From Rhizobium phaseoli (GTDB lineage: Bacteria > Pseudomonadota > Alphaproteobacteria > Rhizobiales > Rhizobiaceae), in the NCBI RefSeq assembly GCF_003985125.1, contig NZ_ML133568.1:186001-250000 (forward strand): 64,000 bases of DNA, in the 5' to 3' direction. Below are positions 26,942-36,115 of this stretch, piece by piece. The notes under the pieces are model-generated. The model was given only the letters and a program-made list of their open reading frames with translations. It did not search any database and had not been told where the DNA came from. The position numbers and the translations under genes are program-made. Numbering within the stretch: the stretch's first letter is position 1; each line of letters begins with the position of its first letter.

Positions 26942-28432
26942 CTAGACAGCCGGCGGCGCTGTCTCGCGGATCAGACTGCGAACGGCCTCGATATCGCCGT
27001 TCAGCGGCCGCTCGTCGCCATAATGAGACACATGTTCACGCACGGCTTGATAGAGGAGATCCGTGCCCGCCGCCCGCGGCGCCGTCGCCGCCAGGAAATC
27101 ATGTGCCTGGGCCGCGGCCATCAGCTCGATCGCCAGAATATATTCGGCATTGTCGATGACGGCGAGCAGCTTGCCGGCGGCGGCCGTCGGATGGGCGAGG
27201 AAATCTTCCTGCAGACCGGAGGTCAGGCCGCCGTCCATGGCGGCGGGTGCGGCAAGCCGGCGGTTGTCGTTGCTGAGGGCGGCTGCGGTATATTGGGCGA
27301 TCATGAAGCCGGAATGGCTGCCGGCATCGCTCGCCAGAAACGGCGGCAGGCCGCTGACCAGCGGATTGACCAGCCGGTCCATGCGCCGTTCGCTGATCGC
27401 GCCGATCTGCGCCAGCGCAACGGCGAGACTGTCGGCCGCCTGGCCGAGCGCGGGGGCGACGGCATGGGCCTCGGAGGAAACGACGGGCTGCTCCGGCGTG
27501 CCTGACACCGCCGGATTGTCCGTGACCGAGGCAAGTTCCTGATCGGCGATGCGGGCGGAATTGTCGAAAACGTCGCGAGCAGCACCATGGGCATGCGGCA
27601 CCGAGCGAAGGCTCAGCGCATCCTGGGTGCGCCGGCCGAAGGCGGCGGCGACGAGGCCGCTGCCCTGGAGGCGGGCGCGCAAGCTGGCTCCGACCTTTTC
27701 GATCCCGGCAGACGGGCGCAGCGCCAGCACCGCCGCGTCGAAGGCGGCGATCTGACAGCCTGCCGCTTCCAGCGTTAGCGCCGCGATGGCATCGGCCCAG
27801 TCGAGCAGCCGTTCGGCACGAAAAAGCGCCGTTGCGGTCAGCCCCGTGGCGCAGGCCGTGCCGTTGACGAGGCTCAGGCCCTCCTTGGCACCGAGCACCA
27901 GCGGCTGCAGGCCGATCGCCGCCAGCGCCTCGCGGCCGCTCATGCGCCGACCGGCCACAGTGGCGCTGCCTTCGCCGATCAGGACGAGCGCGGTATGGGC
28001 ATTGTGGGTGAGATAACCGGCCGAGCCTTTCGACGGCACGTCGGGAATGCAGTCGTGCTCCAGCAAGGCTGTAAGATGCTGGACGATCTCACGACGCACG
28101 CCGGAATGGCCATGGGCGAAATTGGCGATCTGGGCGGCGATGATGGCGCGCACTTCGCGCCCGGCCAGCAGCGGCCCGACGCCGCAGGCATGGCTGAGCA
28201 CGATGCTGCGCGACAACAGGCTCTGCGAGGCGCGGTCGACCACGGTGTCGGCGAGCGCTCCGACGCCGGTGTTGACGCCATAGGCACGCACGCCGGTTTC
28301 GACGATGCTGGCGACGATGCGGCTTGCCTGCTCGACCCGCGCCCAGGCGGCTGGCGACAGCGCAAGCGCCTCCCCTGCCCCGACCCGCGCGACATCGCGC
28401 CAGGTCAGCACCCTATCGATGATGATCGTCAT
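26942..28432 (-). CDS. HutH-like aromatic amino-acid lyase paralogue lacking the MIO triad
   Basis: A 496-residue protein clearly homologous to the canonical HutH at 36112-37647. It retains YGVNTGVG (Y51), the His in VLSHACGVG (H81) and LVNGT. The loop that in HutH reads [12 protein letters not shown], whose Ala-Ser-Gly cyclises to the MIO electrophile, is here [10 protein letters not shown] (136-145), about three residues shorter and with no Ala-Ser-Gly. The active-site Tyr of QDPYCIR is replaced in QDALSLR (270-276). Normal ammonia elimination is therefore doubtful. Its ATG overlaps the stop of the transporter ATPase gene, so it is the last gene of the amino-acid transport operon. It may bind rather than deaminate the imported amino acid, or use different chemistry. 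Confidence 0.85.
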   Translation of the reverse strand: MTIIIDRVLTWRDVARVGAGEALALSPAAWARVEQASRIVASIVETGVRAYGVNTGVGALADTVVDRASQSLLSRSIVLSHACGVGPLLAGREVRAIIAAQIANFAHGHSGVRREIVQHLTALLEHDCIPDVPSKGSAGYLTHNAHTALVLIGEGSATVAGRRMSGREALAAIGLQPLVLGAKEGLSLVNGTACATGLTATALFRAERLLDWADAIAALTLEAAGCQIAAFDAAVLALRPSAGIEKVGASLRARLQGSGLVAAAFGRRTQDALSLRSVPHAHGAARDVFDNSARIADQELASVTDNPAVSGTPEQPVVSSEAHAVAPALGQAADSLAVALAQIGAISERRMDRLVNPLVSGLPPFLASDAGSHSGFMIAQYTAAALSNDNRRLAAPAAMDGGLTSGLQEDFLAHPTAAAGKLLAVIDNAEYILAIELMAAAQAHDFLAATAPRAAGTDLLYQAVREHVSHYGDERPLNGDIEAVRSLIRETAPPAV

Positions 28433-29205
28433 TGGCCTGTTCCGAAATGACCGATGAATTGGCGGAAAGCCGGCGACGCGCCGCCGCCGAACATATCGTC
28501 CGGCTTGCCGCTGCTTTCGACCAGCCCTTCGCGCATGAAGACGACGCGGTTCGAGACGTTGCGGGCAAAGCTCATCTCATGGGTGACGACGAGCATGGTC
28601 ATCCCCTCTTCGGCAAGCGCGCGCATGACGCGCAGCACTTCGCCGACGAGTTCCGGATCGAGTGCGGAGGTCGGCTCGTCGAAGAGCATGACCTTCGGCT
28701 TCATCGCCAAAGCGCGGGCGATTGCGGCGCGCTGCTGCTGGCCGCCGGAGAGATGGGCGGGATAGGCATGGCGCTTATCCGCGATGCCGACCTTTTCGAG
28801 CAGCGCTTCGGCCTCGGCGATGCACTCGGCGCGCGGCCGCTTCAGCACATGGATCGGCCCCTCGATGACGTTCTGCAGGATCGTCATATGGGACCAGAGA
28901 TTGAAGGACTGGAACACCATGCCGAGTTCGGAGCGGATATGGTCGACCTGCTTCTGGCTGACCGGTCTTGTCTTGCCGTTCTTGTGAACCATCTCGATGT
29001 GCTCGCCATCGACCCAGATCTCACCGTCGCTGGCGGTTTCGAGCAGGTTGATACAGCGCAGAAAGGTCGATTTGCCGGAGCCGGAGGCGCCGAGCAGCGA
29101 AATCACGTCACCGTCCTCCGCATCGAGGGAAATGCCGCGCAGCACCTCGTGCGTGCCGAAGCTCTTGCGGATATTGCGGACCGAAAGTCGGGTTACGCCT
29201 GGCAT
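28429..29205 (-). CDS. Polar amino-acid ABC transporter ATPase, HisP/GlnQ type
   Basis: A 258-residue ATPase. It shows GASGSGKST as Walker A (about 37-45), the family insert [21 protein letters not shown] typical of HisP-like proteins, LSGGQQQR, and [12 protein letters not shown] as Walker B. It sits on the cytoplasmic face and drives the two permeases encoded 28 bp upstream. It overlaps the start of the HutH-like gene by four bases. Close similarity to the histidine/lysine-arginine-ornithine ATPase and the hut neighbourhood suggest histidine or a related amino acid. Confidence 0.9.
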   Translation of the reverse strand: MPGVTRLSVRNIRKSFGTHEVLRGISLDAEDGDVISLLGASGSGKSTFLRCINLLETASDGEIWVDGEHIEMVHKNGKTRPVSQKQVDHIRSELGMVFQSFNLWSHMTILQNVIEGPIHVLKRPRAECIAEAEALLEKVGIADKRHAYPAHLSGGQQQRAAIARALAMKPKVMLFDEPTSALDPELVGEVLRVMRALAEEGMTMLVVTHEMSFARNVSNRVVFMREGLVESSGKPDDMFGGGASPAFRQFIGHFGTGQ

Positions 29206-29232
29206 GGTTGCTCCAATCGATTCAGGTTCCGC

Positions 29233-29937
29233 CTAGACCTTCAGCGCCTGCGGGATCGCGCGGCGGTGTCGGGACAGCGAATATTCGAGCAGGGCCATGC
29301 CCTGCAGGATGATGAAGTTCAAAACGAGATAGATGATCGCCGCGCAGAGGAAGACTTCCATCGTGCGGTAGGTTTGCGAGATCAGCCGCTGGGCCACACC
29401 GGTGACCTCCCAGACGGTGACGAGGCTGGCGAGCGCCGTCGATTTCATCATCAGCACGATCTCGGTGGAATAGGCCGGCAGCGCGTGGCGGAAGGCGATC
29501 GGCGCTAGGATGCGGCGCACCATTAGGAAACCGGACATGCCGATCGAGCGGGCGGCCTCGATCTCCTTCGGGGACACGGCGCGGATGCCGCCGCGGAAGA
29601 TTTCCGCCGTGTAGCCCGCGGTGCAGAGCGCCAGCGACAGCACGGCGCAGACCATCGGCTCGCGCAGGAACGGCCAGAGGAAGGAATAGCGGATGACGCC
29701 GAACTGGCCGAGGCCGTAGAACACCAGGAACATCTGGATCAACAGCGGCGAGCCGCGGAAGACGAAGATATAGCCCTTGGCAAAACCCGACAGATAGCGG
29801 TTGCCGCTGACCCGCATCGTGACGATGACCAGCGCCAGCAGGCCGCCGAAGAAGATCGACAGCGAAAACAGGATCAGCGTCGTCGGCACGGCCTTCAGCA
29901 GCGTCACCATGGTCGAAGCGAGAAAGGTGAAATCCAT
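29233..29937 (-). CDS. Polar amino-acid ABC transporter permease, HisM type
   Basis: A 234-residue protein with about five membrane helices. The polar amino-acid permease signature FVFRGSPLLIQMFLVFYGL is followed by an EAA loop in SPKEIEAARSIGMSGFLMVRRILAPIAF. It forms the channel with the preceding permease. It lies 10 bp after the HisQ-like gene and 27 bp before the ATPase gene, in one leftward operon. Confidence 0.9.
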   Translation of the reverse strand: MDFTFLASTMVTLLKAVPTTLILFSLSIFFGGLLALVIVTMRVSGNRYLSGFAKGYIFVFRGSPLLIQMFLVFYGLGQFGVIRYSFLWPFLREPMVCAVLSLALCTAGYTAEIFRGGIRAVSPKEIEAARSIGMSGFLMVRRILAPIAFRHALPAYSTEIVLMMKSTALASLVTVWEVTGVAQRLISQTYRTMEVFLCAAIIYLVLNFIILQGMALLEYSLSRHRRAIPQALKV

Positions 29938-29947
29938 CGTCGCCTCC

Positions 29948-30673
29948 TTACGCCTGGCCCATGGCGGAGGCCGGCATGCTGCGATTGGCGCGGCGTTCCG
30001 CGCCGTTGAAGATACGGTCGGAAAGGCTGGTCAGGATCAGGTAGAGGCAGCCGCCGGCGATGAAGAACAGGAAATATTGCCGGGTCGAGCCGGCCGCGAC
30101 CTGGCTGGTGCGCATCAGCTCGGCAAGGCCGGTGACCGAGATCAGCGCCGAATCCTTGAGGCTGAGCTGCCAGACATTGCCGAGACCGGGAATGGCGAAG
30201 CGAAGCACCTGCGGGATGATGATACGGCGAAAACGCATGCCGCGATGCATGCCGATCGCCGAAGCGGCCTCGAGCTCACCCTTGGAGATCGCCAGATAGG
30301 CGCCGCGGAACACCTCCGCCTGATAGGAGCCGGAGATGATGCCGACGGCAAGCGCGCCGGCGGCGAAGGAGGGCAGGCCGAGGAAACCCTCGTAGCCCAT
30401 CGCCTTGCCGATCGAAGTGACGGCGGAGGAACCGCCGAAATAGATGAGATAGATGATCAGCAGTTCCGGCACGCCGCGAAACACGGTTGTATAGACGTTG
30501 CCCAGCGCGACGAGGAGAGGATTGCCGGAAAGCTTCGCGCCCGCGACGATCGCGCCCAGCACCGCGCCGATCGCAAGCGCCGTCGCGGTGACGGCCAGCG
30601 TCATCAAGGCAGCGAGAATGAGCAGCGCGCCCCATCCCGTCGAGCCGAAGCCAAGCAGTTCCAAGATTGCCAT
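29948..30673 (-). CDS. Polar amino-acid ABC transporter permease, HisQ type
   Basis: The start at 30673 (MAILELLGFG) with GGGGAA upstream gives 241 residues, the usual size; the frame stays open further upstream without homology. It has the family block TVFRGVPELLIIYLIYFGG and the EAA loop SKGELEAASAIGMHRGMRFRRIIIPQVLRFA. It is an inner-membrane channel subunit. A hairpin separates it from the binding-protein gene. Confidence 0.9.
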   Translation of the reverse strand: MAILELLGFGSTGWGALLILAALMTLAVTATALAIGAVLGAIVAGAKLSGNPLLVALGNVYTTVFRGVPELLIIYLIYFGGSSAVTSIGKAMGYEGFLGLPSFAAGALAVGIISGSYQAEVFRGAYLAISKGELEAASAIGMHRGMRFRRIIIPQVLRFAIPGLGNVWQLSLKDSALISVTGLAELMRTSQVAAGSTRQYFLFFIAGGCLYLILTSLSDRIFNGAERRANRSMPASAMGQA

Positions 30674-30725
30674 AGCGTCCGTTCCCCGTCCGTGGCAGTG
30701 TTTTGTCGATCGAGAATAACACGCG

Positions 30726-30749
30726 GTCTCCGGCGATAAAGCCGGAGAC
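30726..30749 (-). terminator. Intercistronic hairpin between binding-protein and permease genes
   Basis: GTCTCCGGC pairs perfectly with GCCGGAGAC over a six-base loop, with a smaller CGGCC-GTTT-GGCCG hairpin just before it in the message. It sits between the binding-protein gene and the HisQ-like permease gene. It probably limits read-through or stabilises the binding-protein message. Confidence 0.55.
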
Positions 30750-30777
30750 GGCGCCTGCGGCCAAACGGCCGAAGCGC

Positions 30778-31620
30778 TTACTGCTGCGGGCTCACGTCGA
30801 CCTTGAACCACTTCATCGAAAGGTTCTTGACCGTGCCGTCGGCGAGCGCCGACTTGATCGCCACGTTGAACTTGTCGCGCAGATCGGTGTCGGCCTTGCG
30901 GATGCCGAGGCCCTCACCCTCGCCCCAGATCGAGCCGACGATCTCGGGACCCGTGAAGTCGAGCGCGCCGTTGGCGGCCTGGAAGGCATTGGCGAAATAG
31001 ACGGCGTCGTCGAAGCCGAGGTCGATACGGCCATTCTGCAGGTCGAGGTCGCGATCGGCACCGGTCTTGTATTCGCGGATCTCGGCAATATCGCCGAAGT
31101 TGTCATAGACGAACTTGGCGTAAACGGTCGCCGCCTGGATGCCAATCGTCTTGCCCTTGAAGGCTTCCTTCAGCGCGTCGATCTCCTTCACGCCGGTCTG
31201 GCCAGGCGTCATCTTGATCGTGGCGCCGGTGCCGGCGGCTTTCGCCAGCGGGCTGTCCTTGGCGGTGGCGAAGGCGGCGGGGGTCGCAGCATAGGGAACG
31301 GTGAAGTCGATGACCTGCTTGCGCTCCTCGGTGATCGACAGCGCATCCATGATGACGTCGAACTTGCCGGCATTCAGTGCCGGGATCATGCCGTCCCAGT
31401 CGGAGGCGACGAGCGTGCATTCGATCTTGGCGCGCTCGCACAGCACCTTGGCAAGCTCCGGCTCGAAGCCGCCGAGCGTGCCGTCGGCATTGGTGAGGTT
31501 CCACGGCGCATAAGCGCCCTCGAGCGTGATGGTCGCCTTCGTCCAGTCCTTGGCAAAGGCGGGGGCGGCAAAGGCGGAAAGAGCGGCGACGCCGCAAAAC
31601 AGGATGGCGCTAAATTTCAT
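30778..31620 (-). CDS. Polar amino-acid ABC transporter periplasmic binding protein
   Basis: A 280-residue precursor with a signal peptide of 23 residues (FCGVAALSAFAAPAFA before KDW). The mature protein has family-3 binding features: EGAYAPWNLTNADGTLGGFEPELAKVLCERAKIECTLV, WDGMIPALNAGKFDVIMDALSITEERKQVIDFT, and GTTIG-like KGKTIGIQAATVY. The closest known type is the lysine-arginine-ornithine/histidine group. The divergent hutC gene and HutC-type operator in its promoter region suggest histidine or a histidine breakdown product. It is the first gene of the transporter operon. Confidence 0.9.
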   Translation of the reverse strand: MKFSAILFCGVAALSAFAAPAFAKDWTKATITLEGAYAPWNLTNADGTLGGFEPELAKVLCERAKIECTLVASDWDGMIPALNAGKFDVIMDALSITEERKQVIDFTVPYAATPAAFATAKDSPLAKAAGTGATIKMTPGQTGVKEIDALKEAFKGKTIGIQAATVYAKFVYDNFGDIAEIREYKTGADRDLDLQNGRIDLGFDDAVYFANAFQAANGALDFTGPEIVGSIWGEGEGLGIRKADTDLRDKFNVAIKSALADGTVKNLSMKWFKVDVSPQQ

Positions 31621-31722
31621 TGATGAATTCTCCTCTGGAGTTGAAACAGACCTTGCGGCACCGCCGATCTCCGCCGGCTTGCCCTTTCCGTCCTATTTTT
31701 ATCTCAAGGACCGATTGGGAGG

Positions 31723-31740
31723 TTGTATATGGTACCATAT
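31723..31740. promoter_or_regulatory. Probable HutC operator between the transporter operon and hutC
   Basis: TTGTATATGG starts at 31723 and merges into a perfect 14-bp palindrome, ATATGGTACCATAT, at 31727-31740. It lies in the 191-bp divergent region, about 105 bp from the binding-protein start and 70 bp from the hutC start. HutC proteins are known to bind TGTA-type inverted repeats. The same TTGTATATGG recurs at 32581. Confidence 0.6.
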
Positions 31741-31811
31741 GAGATATTTTGTGATATGCAAGAGGAAAGTCGATTATGTGGCAAATTGCATCCGTGCAAA
31801 AGGAATAGGCA

Positions 31812-32567
31812 ATGAAGCGTTCCGGCGAGATGAAGCGCGACCTGGCGGGAAATGACAGCACGCCGCTTTACGCCGGCGTCAAGCAGGTGATCCTCGACCG
31901 CATCCACAGCGGCGAATGGCCGCCGAAATACCGCGTGCCGTCGGAAAACGAGCTGGTCGTCGAACTCGGCGTCAGCAAGATGACCGCCAATCGGGCACTG
32001 CGCGAACTCGCCAATGAAGGCGAACTCGTCCGCATCCAGGGCGTCGGCTCCTTCGTCGCCGAGCGCAAGGGTTATTCGGCGCTGTTCGAGGTGCGCAATA
32101 TCGCCGAGGAAATCGCCGAACGCGGCCATGTCCATGAAGCCTCGGTCGTCGTTCTGGCCCGGGAAACCGCCTCTCCCGAGATCGCTGACGCCCTGGAGCT
32201 GGCAATCGGCGCCGCTGTTTTCCACTCGCTGATCGTCCACAGCGAAAACGGCGTTCCGGTGCAGATCGAGGACCGGTTCGTCAATCCGGAGGCCGCGCCC
32301 GAATATCTCGAGCAGGATTTCACGACGCTCACGCCGAACGCCTATCTGACCGCCGCCGCCCCGCTCAGCGGCTCCGAGCACGTCGTCGAGGCGGCGATGC
32401 CGCAGGCCTGGGAATGCAAGCTGCTGACCATCCTGAAGAGCGAGCCGTGCCTGACGATCCGCCGGCGCACATGGTCGGCGAAGCAGGTGGTCTCGACCGC
32501 CCGCCTCGTCTATCCCGGCTATCGCTACCGGCTCGAGGCACGCAGCGGCAAGATGTTCGAAGACTAA
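31812..32567 (+). CDS. hutC: Histidine-utilisation repressor, GntR/HutC family
   Basis: A 251-residue protein. The N-terminal winged helix is YAGVKQVILDRIHSGEWPPKYRVPSENELVVELGVSKMTANRALRELANEGELVRIQGVGSFVAE. The C-terminal UTRA domain (about 95-251) has the HutC pattern FHSLIVHSENGVPVQIEDRFVNPEAAPEYLEQDF and LTIRRRTWS. HutC represses hut genes and is released by urocanate. It is divergent from the amino-acid transporter operon, with a likely operator between. A second HutC-type gene lies 32 bp away, convergent. Confidence 0.9.
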   Translation: MKRSGEMKRDLAGNDSTPLYAGVKQVILDRIHSGEWPPKYRVPSENELVVELGVSKMTANRALRELANEGELVRIQGVGSFVAERKGYSALFEVRNIAEEIAERGHVHEASVVVLARETASPEIADALELAIGAAVFHSLIVHSENGVPVQIEDRFVNPEAAPEYLEQDFTTLTPNAYLTAAAPLSGSEHVVEAAMPQAWECKLLTILKSEPCLTIRRRTWSAKQVVSTARLVYPGYRYRLEARSGKMFED

Positions 32568-32580
32568 AACACCTGCGATG

Positions 32581-32590
32581 TTGTATATGG
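32581..32590. promoter_or_regulatory. Second copy of the HutC half-site motif in a convergent gap
   Basis: TTGTATATGG, identical over ten bases to 31723-31732, lies in the 32-bp gap between the stops of hutC and the second HutC-like gene. The other arm of the palindrome is missing. A working operator is not expected between convergent stops, so it may be a relic or an auxiliary site. Confidence 0.35.
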
Positions 32591-32599
32591 AACTTACGG

Positions 32600-33370
32600 C
32601 TACTGCGACGCCGGCGTGAACCGCGCCACCAGGGCGTGACGATCGCCGGGATAGGTGAAGCGCACGTGGGTCACCGGGCCGGCGCCGCTCCAGGTGCGGC
32701 GCTCGACCACCAGGCAGGCGGTGTTGCGGGCGATATCGAGGGCGGCCGCCACGTCGGCGCTGGCGGAAACGGCGTGAATCCGGTGTTCGGCGGTGCTCCA
32801 CGGCACCTGGTTGAGCAGCCACGGCCCCGGCGCCACCGTCAGGAAATCGGCATCGGCCGCCTCCGGCACGGTCGCAAGGCTGATCAGCCGCTCCTCCAAA
32901 CAGAAAGGCCGCGCGCCGGCATTGTGGATGCAGACCACCTCGACGACCGAGGACGCCAGAGGCAGTTCCAGCCGGCTTCTGTCTTCCGCCTTGGCCTTGC
33001 GGCTCGCCTTCTTCGCCACCGCATAGGAATAAGGCAGGTTCAGCGACTGCACCTCGGCCTTGATGTCGTGGATTTCGAGAACCGCCGATTGCGCCTGCGG
33101 CTGGGTGACGAAGCTGCCGGATTTCTTCCGCCGCTCGATCAGGCCGGCCTTGGCGAGCTGGGTCAGCACCTTGTTCACCGTCATCCGCGAGACGTCATAC
33201 TGCGTGGCGAGATCGACCTCGAAGGGAATGCGATGCCCCGGCGGCCATTCGCCCGAGACGATACGGCCCTCGATGTCGCCCAGGATGCGCTGATGCAAGG
33301 TGGGATCCCTGCTTTGATTCATCGCCACGTTCCGATTGGTTTCCCGATCTAGTCCGAATGCCCCGCTCAT
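32600..33370 (-). CDS. Second GntR/HutC-family repressor, downstream of hutF
   Basis: A start at 33370 (AAAGAG upstream, 13 bp after the hutF stop) gives 256 residues; an internal ATG at 33322 is an alternative. The winged helix is LHQRILGDIEGRIVSGEWPPGHRIPFEVDLATQYDVSRMTVNKVLTQLAKAGLIERRKKSGSFV. The UTRA domain follows (CLEERLISLATVPEA, VERRTWSG). It is related to the neighbouring HutC but clearly diverged, with IPFEVDLATQYDVS where HutC has VPSENELVVELGVS. It probably controls hutF and the hutIHGUD operon, with urocanate as inducer. Which of the two HutC proteins is the main repressor cannot be told. Confidence 0.87.
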   Translation of the reverse strand: MSGAFGLDRETNRNVAMNQSRDPTLHQRILGDIEGRIVSGEWPPGHRIPFEVDLATQYDVSRMTVNKVLTQLAKAGLIERRKKSGSFVTQPQAQSAVLEIHDIKAEVQSLNLPYSYAVAKKASRKAKAEDRSRLELPLASSVVEVVCIHNAGARPFCLEERLISLATVPEAADADFLTVAPGPWLLNQVPWSTAEHRIHAVSASADVAAALDIARNTACLVVERRTWSGAGPVTHVRFTYPGDRHALVARFTPASQ

Positions 33371-33383
33371 GAAAAGCTCTTTT

Positions 33384-34730
33384 TCAGGCGGCCAGCAACT
33401 CACCCATCGCGGCAAGGAAGCGACGGTCGATGGCGTCACGCTCGCGATGGCGGCCGCCCTCCACCTGCTTGCGGCCGCGTGCCCAGACGCAATCGACGGA
33501 GATGCCGCCGGCAAACAGCCAGTGATCGAGGATCTGGTCGCCGGAGAGATAGGGAACGGCTGACGTATCGAGCGAAACGAGATCGGCATGATGGCTTTCG
33601 GCGATACCGGCCGGGGCTTTCAGCGCCGCACCGCCGCCGGCAAGCGCCTGGTTGAACAGCGAAAGCGCCGTTGAACCGCCGGGTGCGGCCACGACATTAC
33701 GGGCGCGCAGCGCCAGGCGCTGCGAATATTCGAGCTGACGCAGTTCCTCCGGCAGGGAGATCCGCACGTTGGAATCCGAGCCGATGCCGCAACGCCCGCC
33801 CTCTTCGAGGAAAAGCGGCGCGGCAAAGGCGCCGTCGCCGAGATTGGCCTCGGTGATCGGGCAGAGGCCGGCGATCGCGCCGCTTTTGGCCATTCGCCGC
33901 GTCTCGTCGTCGGTCATGTGCGTCGCATGGATCAGGCACCAGCGCTCATCCACAGGCAGATGATCGAGCAGCCATTGCACCGGCCGCGCGCCCGACCAGG
34001 CGACGCAGTCCTCGACCTCCTTCACCTGCTCGGCGACATGGATATGGATCGGGCCGTCGCCCGCCAACGGCACGACCCTGGCCAATTCCTCCGGGGTTGC
34101 GGCGCGCAGGCTGTGCGGCGCCAGTCCGAGTTCAGCGCCGTCGAGCCGGCCGGTCACCGCTCGGCATCCCTCCATCAGCCTTTCGAAGCTTTCGAGCGAA
34201 TTGATGAAACGCCGCTGGCCGTCGATCGGCTGAGCGCCGCCGAAGCCGGAATGGGCATAGAAGACCGGTAGAAGCGTCAGGCCGATGCCGGTCTCCTGGC
34301 TCGCCGCGCCGATACGCTCGGCAAGCTCGGCGATATTGGCGTAAGCGCCGCCATCCCTGTCGTGATGGAGATAGTGGAATTCGCCGACGCGGGAAAAGCC
34401 TGCCTCCAGCATTTCTGCATAGAGCTTGGCCGCGACCGCCTCGACATGCTCCGGCGTCATCGCCAAAGCGAATTTGTACATGACCGTGCGCCAGCTCCAG
34501 AAGCTGTCGTTTGCCGGACCGCGTACCTCGGCAAGACCGGCCATCGCCCGCTGGAAGGCATGGCTGTGCAGGTTGCCCATGGCCGGAACGATCAGGGCAT
34601 GGCGCTGATCGCCGGGTGCGGCGGCAACGCCCACCTCGACCCGGGCGATGCGCCCGGCTTCGAGCGTCAGCCGCACGTCCTTCTGCCAGCCTTGCGGCGT
34701 CAGCGCCGTACCTGCGTGAAGTATGGTCAT
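33384..34730 (-). CDS. hutF: Formimidoylglutamate deiminase
   Basis: The start at 34730 follows GGGGAGAAAAGG, giving 448 residues. It is an amidohydrolase with the metal motif GNLHSHAFQRAMAG, further metal His in HIHVAEQ and LIHATHMTDDE, and the Asp in GIGSDSNVRIS. HutF converts N-formimino-glutamate to N-formyl-glutamate plus ammonia, the step that defines the five-step histidine route. It is divergent from hutI and followed by a HutC-like repressor gene. The operator-like palindrome at 34812 lies in the shared promoter region. Confidence 0.93.
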   Translation of the reverse strand: MTILHAGTALTPQGWQKDVRLTLEAGRIARVEVGVAAAPGDQRHALIVPAMGNLHSHAFQRAMAGLAEVRGPANDSFWSWRTVMYKFALAMTPEHVEAVAAKLYAEMLEAGFSRVGEFHYLHHDRDGGAYANIAELAERIGAASQETGIGLTLLPVFYAHSGFGGAQPIDGQRRFINSLESFERLMEGCRAVTGRLDGAELGLAPHSLRAATPEELARVVPLAGDGPIHIHVAEQVKEVEDCVAWSGARPVQWLLDHLPVDERWCLIHATHMTDDETRRMAKSGAIAGLCPITEANLGDGAFAAPLFLEEGGRCGIGSDSNVRISLPEELRQLEYSQRLALRARNVVAAPGGSTALSLFNQALAGGGAALKAPAGIAESHHADLVSLDTSAVPYLSGDQILDHWLFAGGISVDCVWARGRKQVEGGRHRERDAIDRRFLAAMGELLAA

Positions 34731-34811
34731 GACCTTTTCTCCCCTTCTGCCGCGCCGTCGATCTTTCTTTTCCAGAAGAGCGCGCAAAATTTCTCTTGTC
34801 ACCTGCTTATT

Positions 34812-34823
34812 ATGTATATACAT
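34812..34823. promoter_or_regulatory. Probable HutC operator between hutF and hutI
   Basis: ATGTATATACAT is a perfect 12-bp palindrome containing TGTA-TA-TACA, the arrangement known for HutC sites. It lies 82 bp upstream of hutF and 30 bp upstream of hutI, so one bound repressor could close both promoters. Confidence 0.65.
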
Positions 34824-34852
34824 GTTTCAGCATAAGGAAAGGCGCAAAGCTG

Positions 34853-36115
34853 ATGACCGGGAACAATTTTTCTGAAGGAACCCCATCTGCCGACGTCAGG
34901 CCGGCGCTGTGGCGCAACGCCCGGCTGGCGACGCTCGCGTCTGGCAGAGCCGGGCTCGGCATTGTCGAAAAGGGCGCCGTTCTGATCGAAAACGGCCGCA
35001 TCGCCTTTGCCGGCGCCGAAAGCGAGCTTCCGGCATCGGCCATCGAACGCTCCGACATCGTCGATCTCGAAGGCCGCTGGGTGACACCGGGTCTCGTCGA
35101 CTGCCACACCCATATCGTTCACGGCGGCAATCGCGCCCGCGAATTCGAGATGCGCCTCGAAGGCGCGACCTATGAGGAGATTGCGCGTGCCGGCGGCGGC
35201 ATCGTCTCCTCCGTTCAGGCGACCAATGCGCTGTCGGTCGAGGAACTTGTCGCCACGGCGCTGCCGCGGCTCGATACGCTGCTTGCCGAAGGCGTGACGA
35301 CGATCGAGATCAAATCAGGCTATGGTCTCAACCGCAGCGGTGAAGTGAAGATGCTGCAGAGCGCCCGCCTGCTCGGCCATGTCAGGCCGGTGCGCATCGC
35401 CACCAGCTATCTCGGCGCCCATGCGACGCCGGTGGAATATAAGGGCCGCAACGGCGATTATCTCGACGATGTCGTGCTGCCCGGCCTCGACGACATGTAT
35501 AATCTCGGCCTCGCCGACGCCATCGACGGCTTCTGCGAGGGCATCGCCTTTTCCACGGCCGAGATCGCCCGCGTCTTCGACAAGGCAAAGACGCTCGGCC
35601 TGCCCGTCAAGCTGCATGCCGAACAGCTCTCCAATCTCGGCGGCGCCAAGCTGGCGGCCGCCTATGGCGCGCTTTCCGCCGATCATCTCGAATATCTCGA
35701 CGAGGAAGGCGTTGCGGCAATGGCCGCCGCCGGCACCGTCGCCGTGCTGCTGCCCGGCGCCTTCTACGCGATCCATGAAAAGCAGAAACCGCCGGTGGAG
35801 GCACTGCGCCGGGCCGGCGTTCCGATCGCAATCGCCACCGATTGCAATCCGGGCACCTCGCCGCTCACCTCGATGCTGCTCACCATGAACATGTCGGCGA
35901 CGCTGTTCGGCCTCACCGTCGAGGAATGCATCGCCGGCGCCACCCGCGAAGGCGCGCGCGCGCTCGGCCTCATCGGCGAGACCGGAGCGCTCGAACCCGG
36001 CAAGTCCGCCGACCTCGCCGTCTGGAATGTCGAAAGCCTCGCCGAGCTCGTCTACCGCATCGGCTTCAACCCACTTCACGCGCGCCTCTTCAAGGGCGAA
36101 AGGAACGGTCGATGA
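34853..36115 (+). CDS. hutI: Imidazolonepropionase
   Basis: The ATG at 34853 (AAGGAAAGG upstream) gives 420 residues; an upstream in-frame start overlaps the operator. The amidohydrolase metal motif is [36 protein letters not shown]. Later metal ligands are the His in KLHAEQLSN and the Asp in [10 protein letters not shown]. It opens the imidazolone ring to N-formimino-glutamate. Its stop overlaps the hutH start (ATGA), making a coupled pair. Confidence 0.95.
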   Translation: MTGNNFSEGTPSADVRPALWRNARLATLASGRAGLGIVEKGAVLIENGRIAFAGAESELPASAIERSDIVDLEGRWVTPGLVDCHTHIVHGGNRAREFEMRLEGATYEEIARAGGGIVSSVQATNALSVEELVATALPRLDTLLAEGVTTIEIKSGYGLNRSGEVKMLQSARLLGHVRPVRIATSYLGAHATPVEYKGRNGDYLDDVVLPGLDDMYNLGLADAIDGFCEGIAFSTAEIARVFDKAKTLGLPVKLHAEQLSNLGGAKLAAAYGALSADHLEYLDEEGVAAMAAAGTVAVLLPGAFYAIHEKQKPPVEALRRAGVPIAIATDCNPGTSPLTSMLLTMNMSATLFGLTVEECIAGATREGARALGLIGETGALEPGKSADLAVWNVESLAELVYRIGFNPLHARLFKGERNGR

